Positions 1 through 10,700 are shown, counted from the stretch's first letter. The stretch is DNA of 64,000 nt from Gluconacetobacter dulcium (GCF_014174165.1 NZ_JABEQN010000015.1:1-64000), one strand, 5' to 3'. The notes: a model not told the origin generated them from the sequence alone. Made by a program: numbers and translations.

Positions 1-93
1 GCACCCAAGACCATCCTTATCGCCATCGCACGCCAGCTTCTCGTCATCCTCAATGCCATGATCCAGAAAGGTCAGACTTTGCAGATCACATGA
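1..93 (+). CDS. IS110-family transposase, C-terminal fragment (cut by window edge)
   Basis: The window opens inside a reading frame that runs 30 codons to a TGA at 91-93. The translated end (ARQLLVILNAMIQKG) is the typical C-terminus of IS110/IS1111 transposases, which carry out site-specific transposition with a DEDD catalytic domain. The catalytic part lies off the window to the left. The stop codon touches the terminal codons of the decayed vapC on the opposite strand, so the element appears to have landed at the end of that gene. The family call rests on this short tail only. Confidence 0.6.
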   Translation, partial: APKTILIAIARQLLVILNAMIQKGQTLQIT

Positions 94-510
94 TCAACAC
101 AGTTGCCCCCAACTTGCCATCCAGCCCTCGACGTGCAGTCCTTCAACTCTCGTGAACTCACGAGAGTTGCCGGTCACAACAACAAGTCCTTTGCTGCGTG
201 CATGTCCCGCAATCATCAGATCATAAGGGCCTATCACGCAGCCCCGGCGCTCCAGATCGGTTCTGATTTCCGCCGCATAGCGACGGCTTCATCATCAAAC
301 GATAAAACCGACAGGCGCCGCGAACAATTCAACCTGCCGCCGAACCTTGACGGGTTCCGACGATTTTTCAGCCCAATACAGAAGGTCTTATAACACGACA
401 TCGGAAACACAGAGTGCTTCCGCATTGTCATTGAACCGCTTGCACACGCCTTTGGGGCGGTCGCGCAGCACGCGGATGCAGAAACTCGTCTCCAGCAGAT
501 AACGCAGCAT
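94..510 (-). pseudogene. vapC: vapC toxin, decayed (PIN-domain ribonuclease)
   Basis: Read on the minus strand from ATG 508-510, the frame gives MLRYLLETSFCIRVLRDRP, the start of a VapC PIN-domain toxin. VapC proteins are tRNA/RNA endonucleases neutralised by VapB. The frame stops after 40 codons at a TAA. Recognisable VapC sequence continues in other frames: DLLYWAEKS right after the stop, SFDDEAVA one frame away, then YAAEIRTDLERRG and IGPYDLMIAGHARSKGL in a third frame. One nonsense codon and at least two frameshifts therefore separate the parts. Asp of the usual LDTN motif reads as E (LETS). The ATG overlaps the vapB stop by one base. The 3' end meets the IS110 transposase fragment. The toxin should be non-functional. 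Confidence 0.75.
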
Positions 511-746
511 CAGAAGCCGTCACGCTCCTGCATCGCAGGCTGATTGCGGGGGGCCAGATCAATGCCGGGCGCGACAAAAAAATCATCCCATGCGGCATCC
601 GCCGGCGCGATAATCCAGCACGCACCATCGGAAATGATGACCACTTCTTTCAGATCACCGTCAAAAGCCAACGCTTTGGGTAAACGTACGGCTTGGGAAC
701 GATTTGAAAGGAACAGAGTCGTACGGGCCAGAATGACACGCTCCAT
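510..746 (-). CDS. vapB: VapB-type antitoxin
   Basis: This 78-residue protein begins MERVILARTTLFLSNRSQAVRLPK, the swapped-hairpin AbrB/MazE-like DNA-binding fold of VapB antitoxins. It ends with the toxin-binding tail (WDDFF, then QPAMQERDGF). The start at 746 fits the family length better than an upstream start at 809. The gene looks intact although its toxin partner downstream is broken. A 7-bp inverted repeat just upstream (750-770) is a likely operator for autoregulation. VapB normally represses its own operon and, with VapC, binds the promoter cooperatively. Here it may survive as an orphan regulator or antidote. Confidence 0.8.
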   Translation of the reverse strand: MERVILARTTLFLSNRSQAVRLPKALAFDGDLKEVVIISDGACWIIAPADAAWDDFFVAPGIDLAPRNQPAMQERDGF

Positions 747-749
747 ATT

Positions 750-770
750 GGATATATGCCTTGTATATCC
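750..770. promoter_or_regulatory. inverted repeat upstream of vapB, probable VapB operator
   Basis: GGATATA and TATATCC form a perfect 7-bp inverted repeat with a 7-nt spacer, ending 4 bp before the vapB start codon. Such AT-rich palindromes at the promoter are the usual binding sites of VapB dimers. The assignment is inferred from position. Confidence 0.45.
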
Positions 771-901
771 GCGTCCATAATCAATGAAATTCGCAGGCTC
801 ACTGTCCACCTGCGCGCAGATCAGGACAGGTCCTGAAATTCCTACAGGATAGAAATCTCAGGCAACCAGCCTACGGCAAAGCAGAAGCCGGAAAGCCCAC
901 C

Positions 902-2551
902 TCAGCCCCCCGCCACCGCCTCAACCGCCCCATACTCCGCGCTGTAGCACATCCCCTCGATCCACGCCCGAATGTCATCCGGGCGCGGCACCGTCGCCAT
1001 GCCGTTCGCGAACAGATACTCCGCCAGCCGGCAGGCCGACGTCACCTCAACTTCCAGAATCTGCGATTGCGGCGGATACAGCATCCCCCGCGCCTGCGCC
1101 GAAGGCGAAACCTGATCGGCCAGCGCATGCGCGGCCTCGATAATCAGCCCGTCGGTAATCAGATGCGGCCGCGTGGCATAAACCGCCAGCCCCAGACCGG
1201 GGAAGATATAGAAATTATTGGCCTGCCCAGGCCGGAACACCATATCCCCCCGCATCACCTGCGGAAACTGGATGCCGGCGGCATACAGCGCCCGCCCGTC
1301 CGACCAGCCATAAGCCTGCTCCGCCGTGCATTCCGGGCGCGGGATCGACAGCGGAAAGATGATCGGCCGCGCATTGATCTCGGCCATCAGTTCCACCACC
1401 GGCTGGGTAAACGCACCCCCGGCCGTGGAAACCCCGATCAGCACGCTGGGCCGCACCCGGCGAATGGTCTCCAGCAGGTCGCGCGTCGGGGCCGCCGCAT
1501 GGGCATAGCGCCGCTGTTCCTCGCTCAGATCGGTGCGCGAAGGCTCCACCAGCCCCTTCACATCCATCATGACGATGCGCGACCGCGCCTCCGCCACCGT
1601 CAGCCCCTCGGCCTCCATCGCCGTCACCAGCAGGTCCGATGTCCCCAGCGCCGAAGACCCGGCGCCGAGAAACAGGAAAGTCTGGTCCGCCAGTTGCTCG
1701 CCCTTGATGCGCAGCGCCGTCACCAGCCCCGCCAGCGTCACCGAGGCCGTGCCCTGAATGTCGTCGTTGTAGCACAGCACCCGGTCGCGATACCGCTCCA
1801 GATACCGGATCGCATCCGTGCCCTTCCAGTCCTCGAAATGAATGCAGCAGGCCGGAAACACCTCCTGCACCGCCGTCACGAATTCCTCGACGAACGCATC
1901 CAGTTCCGCCTCCGGCGGCGGCTCCCGCCGCAGGCCCAGATAGAGCGGATCGGCCCGCAGCGCGGCATTGGTGGTGCCGATATCCAACTGCACCGGCAGC
2001 GTGGTATGCGGCGGCACCGCGCCGCAGGCGGTGTAAAGCTGCAACTTGCCGATCGGAATACCCATGCCGTTGGCACCGATATCGCCCAGCCCCAGAATCC
2101 GCCCGCCGGTGGTCACGCACAGGAAGCGCACATCCGGCACCGGCCAGTTGCGCAGCACCTCGGCAATGCGCCCCTTCATGTCGAGGCTGATATACATGCC
2201 TCGGGGCCGGCGGTACAGATGGCTGAACGACTTGCACACCTCGCCCAGCGTCGGCGCATAGACGATCGGCACGAAACGCGCCGGGTCCGACATCAGCACT
2301 TTGTAGAACAGCGTCTCGTTCCGATCGACCAGCGCGGAGAGGTAGATATACCGCTCCAGATCGGTCGGCTTGGCGTCCAGATGCGCCATTGCCCGCTCGG
2401 CCTGCCGCTCCAGCGTCTCCACCTGCGGCGGCAGCAACCCTTCCAGCCCCAGCGCCCGCCGCTCGTCAGCGGTAAAGGCGGTTCCACGGTTCAGGAACGG
2501 ATCGGCCAGCAAAGCCGTGCCGCGCAGGCTTTGGCGATCGGATGACGTCAT
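902..2551 (-). CDS. maeA: NAD-dependent malic enzyme (oxaloacetate-decarboxylating)
   Basis: This 549-residue protein matches the large-subunit malic enzyme family, which oxidatively decarboxylates L-malate to pyruvate and CO2 with reduction of NAD+ in the cytosol. Visible signatures are the malate-binding segment GDIGANGMGIPIGKLQLYTA near residue 156 with the catalytic lysine, the metal ligands in HFEDWKG (about 238-244) and YNDDIQGTA (about 261-269), and a nucleotide-binding FLGAGSSALGT near 294. The length is that of E. coli MaeA (565 aa), unlike the 750-residue fused form with a phosphotransacetylase domain. It stands alone on the minus strand. Cofactor preference is inferred from subfamily, not seen directly. 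Confidence 0.92.
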   Translation of the reverse strand: MTSSDRQSLRGTALLADPFLNRGTAFTADERRALGLEGLLPPQVETLERQAERAMAHLDAKPTDLERYIYLSALVDRNETLFYKVLMSDPARFVPIVYAPTLGEVCKSFSHLYRRPRGMYISLDMKGRIAEVLRNWPVPDVRFLCVTTGGRILGLGDIGANGMGIPIGKLQLYTACGAVPPHTTLPVQLDIGTTNAALRADPLYLGLRREPPPEAELDAFVEEFVTAVQEVFPACCIHFEDWKGTDAIRYLERYRDRVLCYNDDIQGTASVTLAGLVTALRIKGEQLADQTFLFLGAGSSALGTSDLLVTAMEAEGLTVAEARSRIVMMDVKGLVEPSRTDLSEEQRRYAHAAAPTRDLLETIRRVRPSVLIGVSTAGGAFTQPVVELMAEINARPIIFPLSIPRPECTAEQAYGWSDGRALYAAGIQFPQVMRGDMVFRPGQANNFYIFPGLGLAVYATRPHLITDGLIIEAAHALADQVSPSAQARGMLYPPQSQILEVEVTSACRLAEYLFANGMATVPRPDDIRAWIEGMCYSAEYGAVEAVAGG

Positions 2552-2783
2552 GTTTGGGGTCCTCCATGCACTGATCAGCGGCCAAAGCCGCCCTACCGGG
2601 TCATTTCAGCAATAATCCTCAAAACCCGCCCGGAAATGCGGGCTGGCGAGCGAGAGCGCCGCAAGGCGGCGCGCCCGTCATGTATTTCCCAGCACCGAAG
2701 CGGAGCGGCCTCAATGGCCGCGAGCATCGGAGCACAGGAAACGCGCGTCGGCTCGCCATCAGCGCGCACCTCCAGGCAGGTTT

Positions 2784-3449
2784 TCATACGCCCGGCAATT
2801 CGTTGACGGCAACGATGCGCCACGCTTCCGGGAAACGCTCGATAATCGTCAGGGAAAGATTCTGGATCGAAAAATGCAGCGCCGTATCGGCATGCACGCG
2901 CAGCGCATGCGCCAGCGCCGCGCGGATCGCCCCGCCATGGCTCACCACGATCATGTTCCGGCCCGCATGAACCTCGGCCATCCGGTCCATCGTCTCGCCC
3001 ACGCGGGCGCACACATCCAGCATGCTCTCGCCGCCGGGTGGCCGTTCGGAGGCCGCGACCGACCAGAACAGATGCGGCGCCAGCTTCAACTGGTCCAGCA
3101 ATTCATGGTGGCGCAACCCCTGCCACGCTCCCAGCGACTGTTCCAGAAATCCGGGCTCCACCGTCCAGTCCCGCTCGCCATAGCCGGCCTCCTGGATGGT
3201 CCGCGCGGTATGCTGCGTGCGCCCCAGGGGCGAGGTAAACCATTGCGCGTTCTGCGGCAGCCGCGCGGCCAGCGCCTCGTACATGCCGCGCTGCGCCACC
3301 AGACTGTCGGGGCACAGCGGCACGTCCAGCGTGCCGTACACCCGCATCCGGGCATTTTCCTCGACCACCGCATGGCGGATCAGCCAGAAACGGGTGACAC
3401 CGTCCGTCAGCTTGGGGGTGTCGAGGAAGTGACCGTGATTCTGGTTCAT
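2784..3449 (-). CDS. histidine phosphatase family protein
   Basis: A 221-residue protein of the phosphoglycerate mutase-like histidine phosphatase superfamily. FWLIRHAVVEEN carries the RH(G/A) catalytic histidine that is phosphorylated. SPLGRTQHTA and PPGGESMLDVCARV supply the conserved arginine and glutamate, and VVSHGGAIRAAL the second active-site histidine. The ATG at 3447-3449 is preferred. It lies 15 bp downstream of the last base of the PLP-enzyme gene, so the two are probably co-transcribed. An upstream start at 3551 would overlap that gene by about 90 bp and adds an unconserved leader. The substrate cannot be told from sequence. CobC (alpha-ribazole phosphatase) and broad sugar-phosphatase roles are both possible. 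Confidence 0.82.
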   Translation of the reverse strand: MNQNHGHFLDTPKLTDGVTRFWLIRHAVVEENARMRVYGTLDVPLCPDSLVAQRGMYEALAARLPQNAQWFTSPLGRTQHTARTIQEAGYGERDWTVEPGFLEQSLGAWQGLRHHELLDQLKLAPHLFWSVAASERPPGGESMLDVCARVGETMDRMAEVHAGRNMIVVSHGGAIRAALAHALRVHADTALHFSIQNLSLTIIERFPEAWRIVAVNELPGV

Positions 3450-3463
3450 GCAAGCCGGTCCAA

Positions 3464-5695
3464 TCAGGGCAGGATAACGGGCGGTCCGGTATCCATAGCC
3501 GGAAGCGGCGCGTAGGTCTGTACCGGGTCGGCCGCCACCAGCCTCTCCCAATAACGCAGGATCAGCCCGATCTTGGCCAGAACAAGCTGCGCATCGGCGA
3601 TTTCCCGATCCATGCGCAGATCGGGCAGCAGCCCGTCATGGGACGGTTCACCCGAAACCAGCCGCGCTCCGGCCGACAGCCGCAGCGCCCCCGCCACCCC
3701 GCCCGGCAGCATCGGGTGCGGCAACGGCACCGGCTGGCCGACATGGCATAACTGCCCGGCCAGCACCCGGTCAGCCCCCTCCGGCACCACGCGCGACAGA
3801 TCGGCATTCAGCCACCGATAAAGCGCCCGCGCCGGCTCCAGCCCCAGCGGTACGAACTCCGGCGATACGAAATCATCGCCACAGGGCAAGGGCGCCAGCG
3901 GGTCGCGCACGAAAAAGCTCAGAATGGTCCCGCGATCGTCCCACGCATCGGCCAGCGGCGGCCGCGCCGGATGCGGCACCGCCAGCCGCCGCAGGTCGGG
4001 GTCGGCGTCGATCGCCGCTTCCAGCGCGCCCAGAAACCGCGCCAGCCGCGCCCGCACCACCGGCCGGGGCACCTCCCGCAGCGCCGTCATCTCGGCCAAT
4101 GCGGCATACCAGCGCAGCATCAGCCCCACATTCTCGCCCGCCGGCAGCCCCTGCGCCGCCGGCAACGCCGGCCACGCGGCCCGATGGCAGTAATCCGCCA
4201 GCCCCGCCGGCAACGCCCCTTCCCGCAACCGCGCCGTCACCCCCTCGGGCAGCAGCAGCGCGCCGCAGAAGGGCGGGCCGGTAAAGAATTTGGACCCGGT
4301 GATCATCACCATCCAGCCCCGGTCCAGGTAATCGCGCACCCGCGCCGGGTCCAGCCGCGCCTGGCAGGCATCCACCACGATATCGGGCACCGGCACGCCA
4401 TCGGCACGGGCGGCCTCGGCCAGCCCGTCCAGCATCTCCAGCCCCGGCGCCAGCAGCCCGGTCTTGGACAGGTCCAGCCGGTGCAGCAGCACATGCCGCC
4501 CCGCCTGCCAGGCCCCCCGAGCCAGTGCGATGCAATCCCGGTCGATCTCGGCCGGCGCGCGCGACGCTCCGTCCGGCTGGCGCAACGGCACCGCCAGCAG
4601 CAGCGTGTCCGCCGGAAATCCGTCGATCAGCCCGCCCTTGGCCACCTGCGCGCCCAGCGCGGTGTCATTCGCGAAATGGCAACCTTTTGCCGCTAACGGT
4701 ACGCCACTCCCCGTTTCCTCGGGGGCGAGAAGGATGTTGCTGACCGGATGGCCATCAGAACCCAGCATCGCCAGCGCCAGGGCATACAGTTCGCAATCGG
4801 TTCCCGATGGCGCCAGTACGACGCCCTGGGTCCCGGCCATCCCGTAATGGTCCGCGATCCGGCGACGCACCTCCGCGACCATCTCCGCCCGGACCCGCGC
4901 CCCGTCCCCCGTCAACCCGCCCAGCACCAGCCGCAGGCGCGCCGCCTCGGCCCCCGCGAAACCCCGTTCGGAAACCGAAGACGCGGTAGAGGACGCATAG
5001 GTCACAGCCCAGGGGCGCGGCCGATGAGACGACCCATAGTGATTCAGCCCGGTCGCCGGGTCGATCGCCAGCCGGGCATCCCCCCCCTCGGCCATCAATT
5101 GCTCCGCCGGCCCCAGCAGCGGCCACAGCGTCTCCAGCCGGGCCGCCAGCCGGTCGAATGCGCCGGCATCGACACACCCGGCGGCAACCGGAGGCTGCAA
5201 GCCCGCCAGTTCCGCCCATATCTGCCGCAGGCGGCCGGCACCGGGCGGTGCCACGGCGGCCATGTCGGCATGCCACCACGGCCTCGACGGCGGCCCCGGC
5301 GGCCCACCCGGCCCATCCAGTTCCGCGAACAGGGCGGCGGTCCGCGCCGCGCACAGCCCCGCCAGCACGCCATCGTCGGGCACGGCCTCGATCAGCCGGG
5401 CCAGTTCCAGTGCGTGGCGCAGCACGACCGGCGCGCAGGCCGGCTTCCGCAGGCAGGGCGCCCCCAGCACGACCATGCCACCGGCCCGCACCACGAACGC
5501 CCGCTCCAGCGCCGTATCCAGCCCGATGCGCCGCGCCCCCGCGATCACGCGCAGGTCGGGGCGTTCCAGAACGCAGGCCAGGTCATGGGTCAATCGTTCG
5601 GCGAGCACGCAAAAATCCCTGTTGCCATCATCATTATGCGCGCAGGCCCCCGGCGCGGCAATCGCCCCGCCCCCCGACGGACCATCACGAACCAT
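3464..5695 (-). CDS. putative PLP-dependent enzyme, fold type I, function unknown
   Basis: The frame from ATG 5695 encodes about 743 residues. The central part resembles fold-type I PLP enzymes: [16 protein letters not shown] and [14 protein letters not shown] look like the phosphate-anchoring region, [13 protein letters not shown] the cofactor-contacting aspartate region, and [15 protein letters not shown] supplies a candidate Schiff-base lysine in a GSK motif. The N-terminal ~200 and C-terminal ~150 residues match nothing I recognise. The frame stays open upstream to 5812, but that start would overlap the divergent rfbA. A GTG near 5611 with a purine-rich stretch before it is another option. 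The gene is followed 15 bp later by the histidine phosphatase gene, which hints at a shared pathway. The reaction is unknown. Confidence 0.7.
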   Translation of the reverse strand: MVRDGPSGGGAIAAPGACAHNDDGNRDFCVLAERLTHDLACVLERPDLRVIAGARRIGLDTALERAFVVRAGGMVVLGAPCLRKPACAPVVLRHALELARLIEAVPDDGVLAGLCAARTAALFAELDGPGGPPGPPSRPWWHADMAAVAPPGAGRLRQIWAELAGLQPPVAAGCVDAGAFDRLAARLETLWPLLGPAEQLMAEGGDARLAIDPATGLNHYGSSHRPRPWAVTYASSTASSVSERGFAGAEAARLRLVLGGLTGDGARVRAEMVAEVRRRIADHYGMAGTQGVVLAPSGTDCELYALALAMLGSDGHPVSNILLAPEETGSGVPLAAKGCHFANDTALGAQVAKGGLIDGFPADTLLLAVPLRQPDGASRAPAEIDRDCIALARGAWQAGRHVLLHRLDLSKTGLLAPGLEMLDGLAEAARADGVPVPDIVVDACQARLDPARVRDYLDRGWMVMITGSKFFTGPPFCGALLLPEGVTARLREGALPAGLADYCHRAAWPALPAAQGLPAGENVGLMLRWYAALAEMTALREVPRPVVRARLARFLGALEAAIDADPDLRRLAVPHPARPPLADAWDDRGTILSFFVRDPLAPLPCGDDFVSPEFVPLGLEPARALYRWLNADLSRVVPEGADRVLAGQLCHVGQPVPLPHPMLPGGVAGALRLSAGARLVSGEPSHDGLLPDLRMDREIADAQLVLAKIGLILRYWERLVAADPVQTYAPLPAMDTGPPVILP

Positions 5696-5712
5696 CAGGA
5701 AAGGACCGACCC

Positions 5713-6717
5713 ATGCAAACCCCAGGATCGGACCCCACCCCGATGACCAACCTGTCGCACCTGCACCCCTATCGCGCGAACGCGCCTGCGGCAAACGACC
5801 GCACGACCGCACCCGCGATGAAAGGCATCCTCCTGGCCGGCGGGTCGGGCACCCGGCTGCACCCCATGACGCTGGCCACCAGCAAGCAGTTGCTGCCGGT
5901 CTACGACAAACCGATGATCTATTATCCGCTCTCGACGCTGATGCTGGCCGGCATCCGCGACATCATGATCATCTCCACCCCCGACGACCTGCCGCAGTTC
6001 CAGCGCCTGCTGGGCGACGGGTCGCAATACGGCGCACGCTTCAGCTACCGCGCCCAGCCCAGCCCGGACGGCATCGCCCAGGCGTTCCTGATCGCCGAAG
6101 ACTGGCTGGCCGGCGCCCCCTGCGCCCTGGCGCTGGGCGATAACCTGATCTTCGCCGACCATCTCGGCACGCTGCTGCAAGGCGCGGCAAAACGCGACAG
6201 CGGGGCCACCGTCTTCGCCTATCAGGTGCGCGACCCCGAACGCTACGGCGTGGTCAGCTTCGATGCCGAAGGCCGGGCCAGTTCGCTGGTCGAAAAGCCC
6301 GCCAATCCGGCCTCCCCCTGGGCGGTCACGGGGCTGTATTTCTACGATGCCCGCGTCAGCACCTTCGCCCGCCAGATCCGCCCCTCGCCCCGAGGCGAAC
6401 TGGAAATCACCGACCTGAACCGGATCTATCTCGAAGAAGGCTCTCTCCAGGTTGAAAAACTCGGCCGGGGCTGCGCCTGGCTCGATGCCGGCGTGCCCGA
6501 TGCCCTGCTCCAGGCCGGCATGTTCGTGCAGACCATCCAGTCCCGCCAGGGCATGCTGGTCGGCTCGCCGGCCGAGGTCGCCTTCCGCATGGGCTTCATC
6601 GACGCCCAGCAGCTCCGCACGCTCGCCGGCAGCGTTTTCAAGACCGAACTCGGCCGGCACCTGCACGACGTGGCCGAGGCGGCCGCGCCATCCACCCCCG
6701 TGCCGATCTCGGCATAA
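5713..6717 (+). CDS. rfbA: glucose-1-phosphate thymidylyltransferase
   Basis: RfbA/RmlA joins dTTP and glucose-1-phosphate to dTDP-glucose, the first step toward dTDP-rhamnose for surface polysaccharide. The core begins [18 protein letters not shown] with the nucleotide-binding signature, then [26 protein letters not shown] (catalytic Asp), [19 protein letters not shown] and the terminal [11 protein letters not shown] block, all as in the family. An ATG at 5713 has a good ribosome-binding site (AGGAAAGGA at 5697-5705) and adds a 35-residue leader rich in Pro and Ala. The ATG at 5818, which starts the conserved core, has none. The leader is therefore probably translated, which is unusual. The rhamnose genes rfbBCD are not nearby. 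A glycosyltransferase gene follows after 11 bp. Confidence 0.9.
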   Translation: MQTPGSDPTPMTNLSHLHPYRANAPAANDRTTAPAMKGILLAGGSGTRLHPMTLATSKQLLPVYDKPMIYYPLSTLMLAGIRDIMIISTPDDLPQFQRLLGDGSQYGARFSYRAQPSPDGIAQAFLIAEDWLAGAPCALALGDNLIFADHLGTLLQGAAKRDSGATVFAYQVRDPERYGVVSFDAEGRASSLVEKPANPASPWAVTGLYFYDARVSTFARQIRPSPRGELEITDLNRIYLEEGSLQVEKLGRGCAWLDAGVPDALLQAGMFVQTIQSRQGMLVGSPAEVAFRMGFIDAQQLRTLAGSVFKTELGRHLHDVAEAAAPSTPVPISA

Positions 6718-6728
6718 ACCGGCACGCG

Positions 6729-7715
6729 ATGGACATCCTGCCTCCGTCTTCCGATGCCCCGTCGCCCTGGTCCGCAAGCGGGCCGGAGGCGGCACCGGCC
6801 TGGCCGGCCGCTCTCCCCAGCCCCGCACGCCGCGCCCCCCGGGTCGCGATCCTGCTCTCCACGTTCAACGGCGCCCCCTGGCTTCAGGCCATGCTCGATT
6901 CGATCCTGGCGCAGGACTGGATGCAGTGGATGCTCCTGTGGCGCGACGACGGGTCGGTCGACGGCTCGGTGGCCATCATGCGGCAATTCCAAAGCGGTCC
7001 GGGGGCCGGGCGCTGCCGGGAAATCGACCCCGGCGGCGGCCATCTGGGCATCGCCGCCTCCTACCAGATGCTCCTGCGCGCGGCACCGCCCGCCTCGACC
7101 GTCGCCTTCGCCGAGCAGGACGATGTCTGGCTGCCCGAGAAACTCGCACGCGGCCTGGCCTGCCTGGCCGACATGCAGGCGAACGGCCCCGCGCTCTATT
7201 GCAGCCGGCAGATTCTGGTGGATTCCGCCCTGCGCCCGCTCGGCCTGTCGTCACCCCGCACCGAACGACCGGGCCTGCTCGCGGCCCTGGCGCAGAACGC
7301 GGCCGCCGGATGCACCGTCATGATGAACGACGCGGCACGCGCCCTGGCCACGTCCGGCACCCTGCCCGACACACCCGCCGCCCATGACTGGTGGGCCTGC
7401 CTGCTGGTACTGGCCGCCGGCGGCACGGTACGGGTCGATCCACACCCCACAGTGCTGCACCGCCGGCATCGCGGCGAACGACAACCATACGGTCCCGAGC
7501 GTTTCATGACGGCTTTCCGCCGGAATGTCCGCCAGTTGCTGGCCCATGAAGGGTTGCTCTCCGCAACGGCCCGCAGCGATCTCGGCCGCATCGAAGCCGT
7601 TCTCGACGGCCGCCGCCGCGACCGCCTGCGGCTGCTCAGGACCATGCCGGGGCTGCACCGGCCCCGATGGTTGGAAAACATGATTTTCCGGCTGCGTTTT
7701 ATCGCCGGAGCGTGA
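6729..7715 (+). CDS. glycosyltransferase family 2 (rhamnosyltransferase-like)
   Basis: This 328-residue protein has a GT-A fold of family 2 after a Pro/Ala-rich leader of about 38 residues. PRVAILLSTFNGAPWLQAML is the donor-binding start, LLWRDDGSVDGS the acidic motif, and FAEQDDVWLPEKL the DxD-like metal-binding motif. DWWACLLV is like the acceptor-side ED motif of rhamnosyltransferases. It would add a sugar, perhaps rhamnose, to a lipid-linked or surface glycan at the inner membrane. The 11-bp gap to rfbA supports a shared operon and a dTDP-sugar donor. Donor and acceptor identity are inferred. Confidence 0.8.
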   Translation: MDILPPSSDAPSPWSASGPEAAPAWPAALPSPARRAPRVAILLSTFNGAPWLQAMLDSILAQDWMQWMLLWRDDGSVDGSVAIMRQFQSGPGAGRCREIDPGGGHLGIAASYQMLLRAAPPASTVAFAEQDDVWLPEKLARGLACLADMQANGPALYCSRQILVDSALRPLGLSSPRTERPGLLAALAQNAAAGCTVMMNDAARALATSGTLPDTPAAHDWWACLLVLAAGGTVRVDPHPTVLHRRHRGERQPYGPERFMTAFRRNVRQLLAHEGLLSATARSDLGRIEAVLDGRRRDRLRLLRTMPGLHRPRWLENMIFRLRFIAGA

Positions 7716-7721
7716 GTCTTC

Positions 7722-7794
7722 GTTCTTTTTTGCAAAAAAGAACCAAAAAACTCTGATTCGTTCAGAAATTTTTTGCTGGGGACATGCGATGTTC
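7722..7794 (-). repeat. dispersed hairpin repeat, copy 1 (inverted, truncated)
   Basis: A perfect 22-bp palindrome at 7722-7743 (TTCTTTTTTG then CAAAAAAGAA) is followed, read on the minus strand, by the same core found at 51904, 54035 and 61825: ...CTGAACGAATCA then a T-run. This copy is inverted relative to the other three and lacks the second hairpin. It lies between convergent genes and probably works as a bidirectional transcription terminator. Confidence 0.75.
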
Positions 7795-10700
7795 CTAGCC
7801 CGCCGTCCGCATATTGCCCCGCCAGGGGCGCGAAGCCTGCCGCGTCACCCACGCCCGGATGCGCTCCAGCAGCAGATAGACGATCGGCGTCGTGTAAAGC
7901 GTCAGCAACTGGCTCATCACCAGTCCGCCGACCACGGCAATGCCCAGCGGACGACGCAGTTCGATCCCGTAGCCGCTGCTGACGATCAGCGGCACCGCCC
8001 CGAAGGCAGCGGCCAGCGTCGTCATCAGGATCGGCCGGAAACGCTTGGCGCAGGCTTCGCGGATCGCCTCCTCGGGCGACATGCTGCCGTCACGTTCGGC
8101 ATGCAGCGCGAAATCCACCATCAGGATCGCGTTCTTCTTCACGATACCGACCAGCAGGATCACGCCGATCATCGCAATCAGCGAGAACTCCTCGCCCGTT
8201 ATCCAAAGCGCCAGCACCGCCCCCACCGCCGCCGACGGCAGGGTGGAAAGAATGGTCAGCGGATGCACATAGCTTTCGTACAGAATGCCGAGCGTGACAT
8301 ACATCGTTGCCAGCGCGGCCAGAAACACCAGCAATTCGTTGATCATCGCGGTCTGGAACTGTTCCGCCTGCCCGGTAAAGCCGCCCTGGATCGACACCGG
8401 CACATGCAGCCGCACCATCGCACCACGAATTTCCGCCGTCGCTTCGTCCAGCGACCGCCCCGCGGCCAGGTTGAAAGAAATGGCCCCCGAGACGAAACCA
8501 TCGCGATGCCCGACCGAAATCGAGGTCGGGCGATCATGGATCGCGGCCACCACCGGCAACGGCACCATCGTCTCGATGCTGGACGACACGGCCGACCCGC
8601 TCGAAGCCCCCGCCCCACCCGCCAGCCGGTTCGCGATGGCATTGCGGAAGGATTGCTGGCTCAGCGTCGCGACGCGCGAGGCGTCGCCGCTGCTGGGCGT
8701 GGGCACGCGCACCGTGTTGGACACCGTGCCGCCCCCGGCGGTCCCGCCCGAGGTCGAAACCCAGAAAGCCTTCATGATGTCGGGCGACTGGCGATAGACC
8801 GGCGCAACCTCCATCACCACATGATAGGTGGCCAGCGGGGTGGAAATGTTCGAGGCACTGCGCTGGCCATAGGCGTCATACAACGCCTGGCTGACCAGTT
8901 GCGGCGTCACCAGAAAGCGCGCGGCGGTATCCCGGACGATATCGACATGCGTTGCCACCCCGTGACCGGTCAGGTTGGTGGTGATGTCGGTCATTACCTT
9001 GCTGCCCTTCAGGGCGTCGACGATGCGCGGCGTCCACTCATAGATCTGCTCGGCATTGTCGCTGCGCAGCACGTAGCGATAGGCGCCCTGCTGCTGGCGG
9101 CCACCACCGCCATTCACGTCCCCCGCCGAAAACAGCGACAGCCGCACGCCCGGCAGCCCCTTCAGGCGCTCGCGCACGCGGGCGATCATCTCGTCGGGCC
9201 CGTCGCCTCGCTCATGCTTGCCGATCATCTGCGCGAAGGCCTGCCCCTCCACCCGCGTATCACCCGAAAAGGCCGCCACCGATTCCGTATCCTTGTCGGC
9301 CATCATCGCGGCACTCACGGCCTGGATCTTCTGGTTCATCTTCTGGAACGAGCCGGATTCGTCGCCACGGAAATAGCCCACGACCAGCGCCACATCCTCC
9401 TTGGGGATGATGGTCTTGGGCATCAGGACGATAATGCCCACGGTCGCCAGCAGGCTGAACGGCAGGGTCGCCAGCACCAGCCACCGGTGCCGCAACGCCC
9501 GGTCCAGCGAGCGGACATAACCATTCAGAACCGCCTCGAACACGGACTCGAAACCGTCGCCCAGGCGGCGCAGGCCGCGCCGCAGGGCCGACGCACCGGC
9601 GGGCAGCGGCGCCCCGTGCGCCACATCCAGCAGCAGGCTGCACATCATCGGCGTCAGCGTCACCGACAGGAACAGCGAAACCGTAACGGCGGTCGCCAGC
9701 GTCATCGCGAATTCGAAGAAGATCTTGCCCGGCGTCCCCGGCATCAGCAGCAGCGGCAGAAACACCGCGACCAGCGCGATGGTGATCGACAGCACGGTAA
9801 AGGCGATCTCGCCCGAACCCAGCAGCGCGGCCTCGCGGCGGGGCATCCCGTCTTCCATGTGGCGGGCGATGTTCTCCACCACCACGATCGCGTCATCGAC
9901 CACGAAGCCGGTCGCGATCGTCAGCGCCATCAGCGACAGCGTATCCAGCGAAAAGCCCAGCAGGTACATCACCGCCAGCGTGCCCGCCAGCGAGATCGGC
10001 ACCGTCACCGCCGGGATCAGGGTCGAACGCGGCGCCCGCAGAAACACCAGCACCACCCCCACCACCAGCAGCACCGAAATCAGCAGCGTCAATTGCGTAT
10101 CGGTCAGCGAGGCACGGATCGTGATCGACCGGTCCATGCCCGGCGTCAGCGTCACGCCCGAGGGCAGGGCCGCCCGCATGCTCGGGATACGCTCGCGGAT
10201 CGCATCCATCACATGAATGACGTTGGCACCCGGTTGCGGCCGCACGACGGCCATGACCGCGCGATGCCCGCTGAAATAGCCCGTCTGCCGCTCGTCCTCC
10301 ACCCCGTTGACCACCGAGGCCACGTCGGCCAGACGCACCGGCCGCCCGGACCGGTATCCCACCATCAGGCCCCGATAGTCCTCCGCCCGCCGGGCCTGAT
10401 CGTTGGTCGCGATCGTGTAGCGTTGCGGCCCCACATCGACATAACCCTTGGGCGTGTTGGCATTGGCCGAAGCCAGGGCCGAGCGGATATCCTCGAAACC
10501 GATGCCGTATTTGAACAGCGCATACGGGTTCATCTCCACCCGCACGGCGGGGGCCGAACTGCCCGCGATCTCGATCCAGCCCACACCCTTGATCTGCGAC
10601 AGCATCGGCTGAAGATGCGTCTTCATGACATCGTACAGTTCGGACATCGGCCGGCTGTCCGATGTCAGCGCCATGATCATGATCGGGTTGTCGGACGGAT

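Noticed and set aside
1067-2545. 492-codon open frame on + strand opposite the malic enzyme
   Set aside because: Low-complexity Arg/His/Pro-rich translation, no family signature; it is the antisense shadow of a clear enzyme gene in GC-rich DNA.
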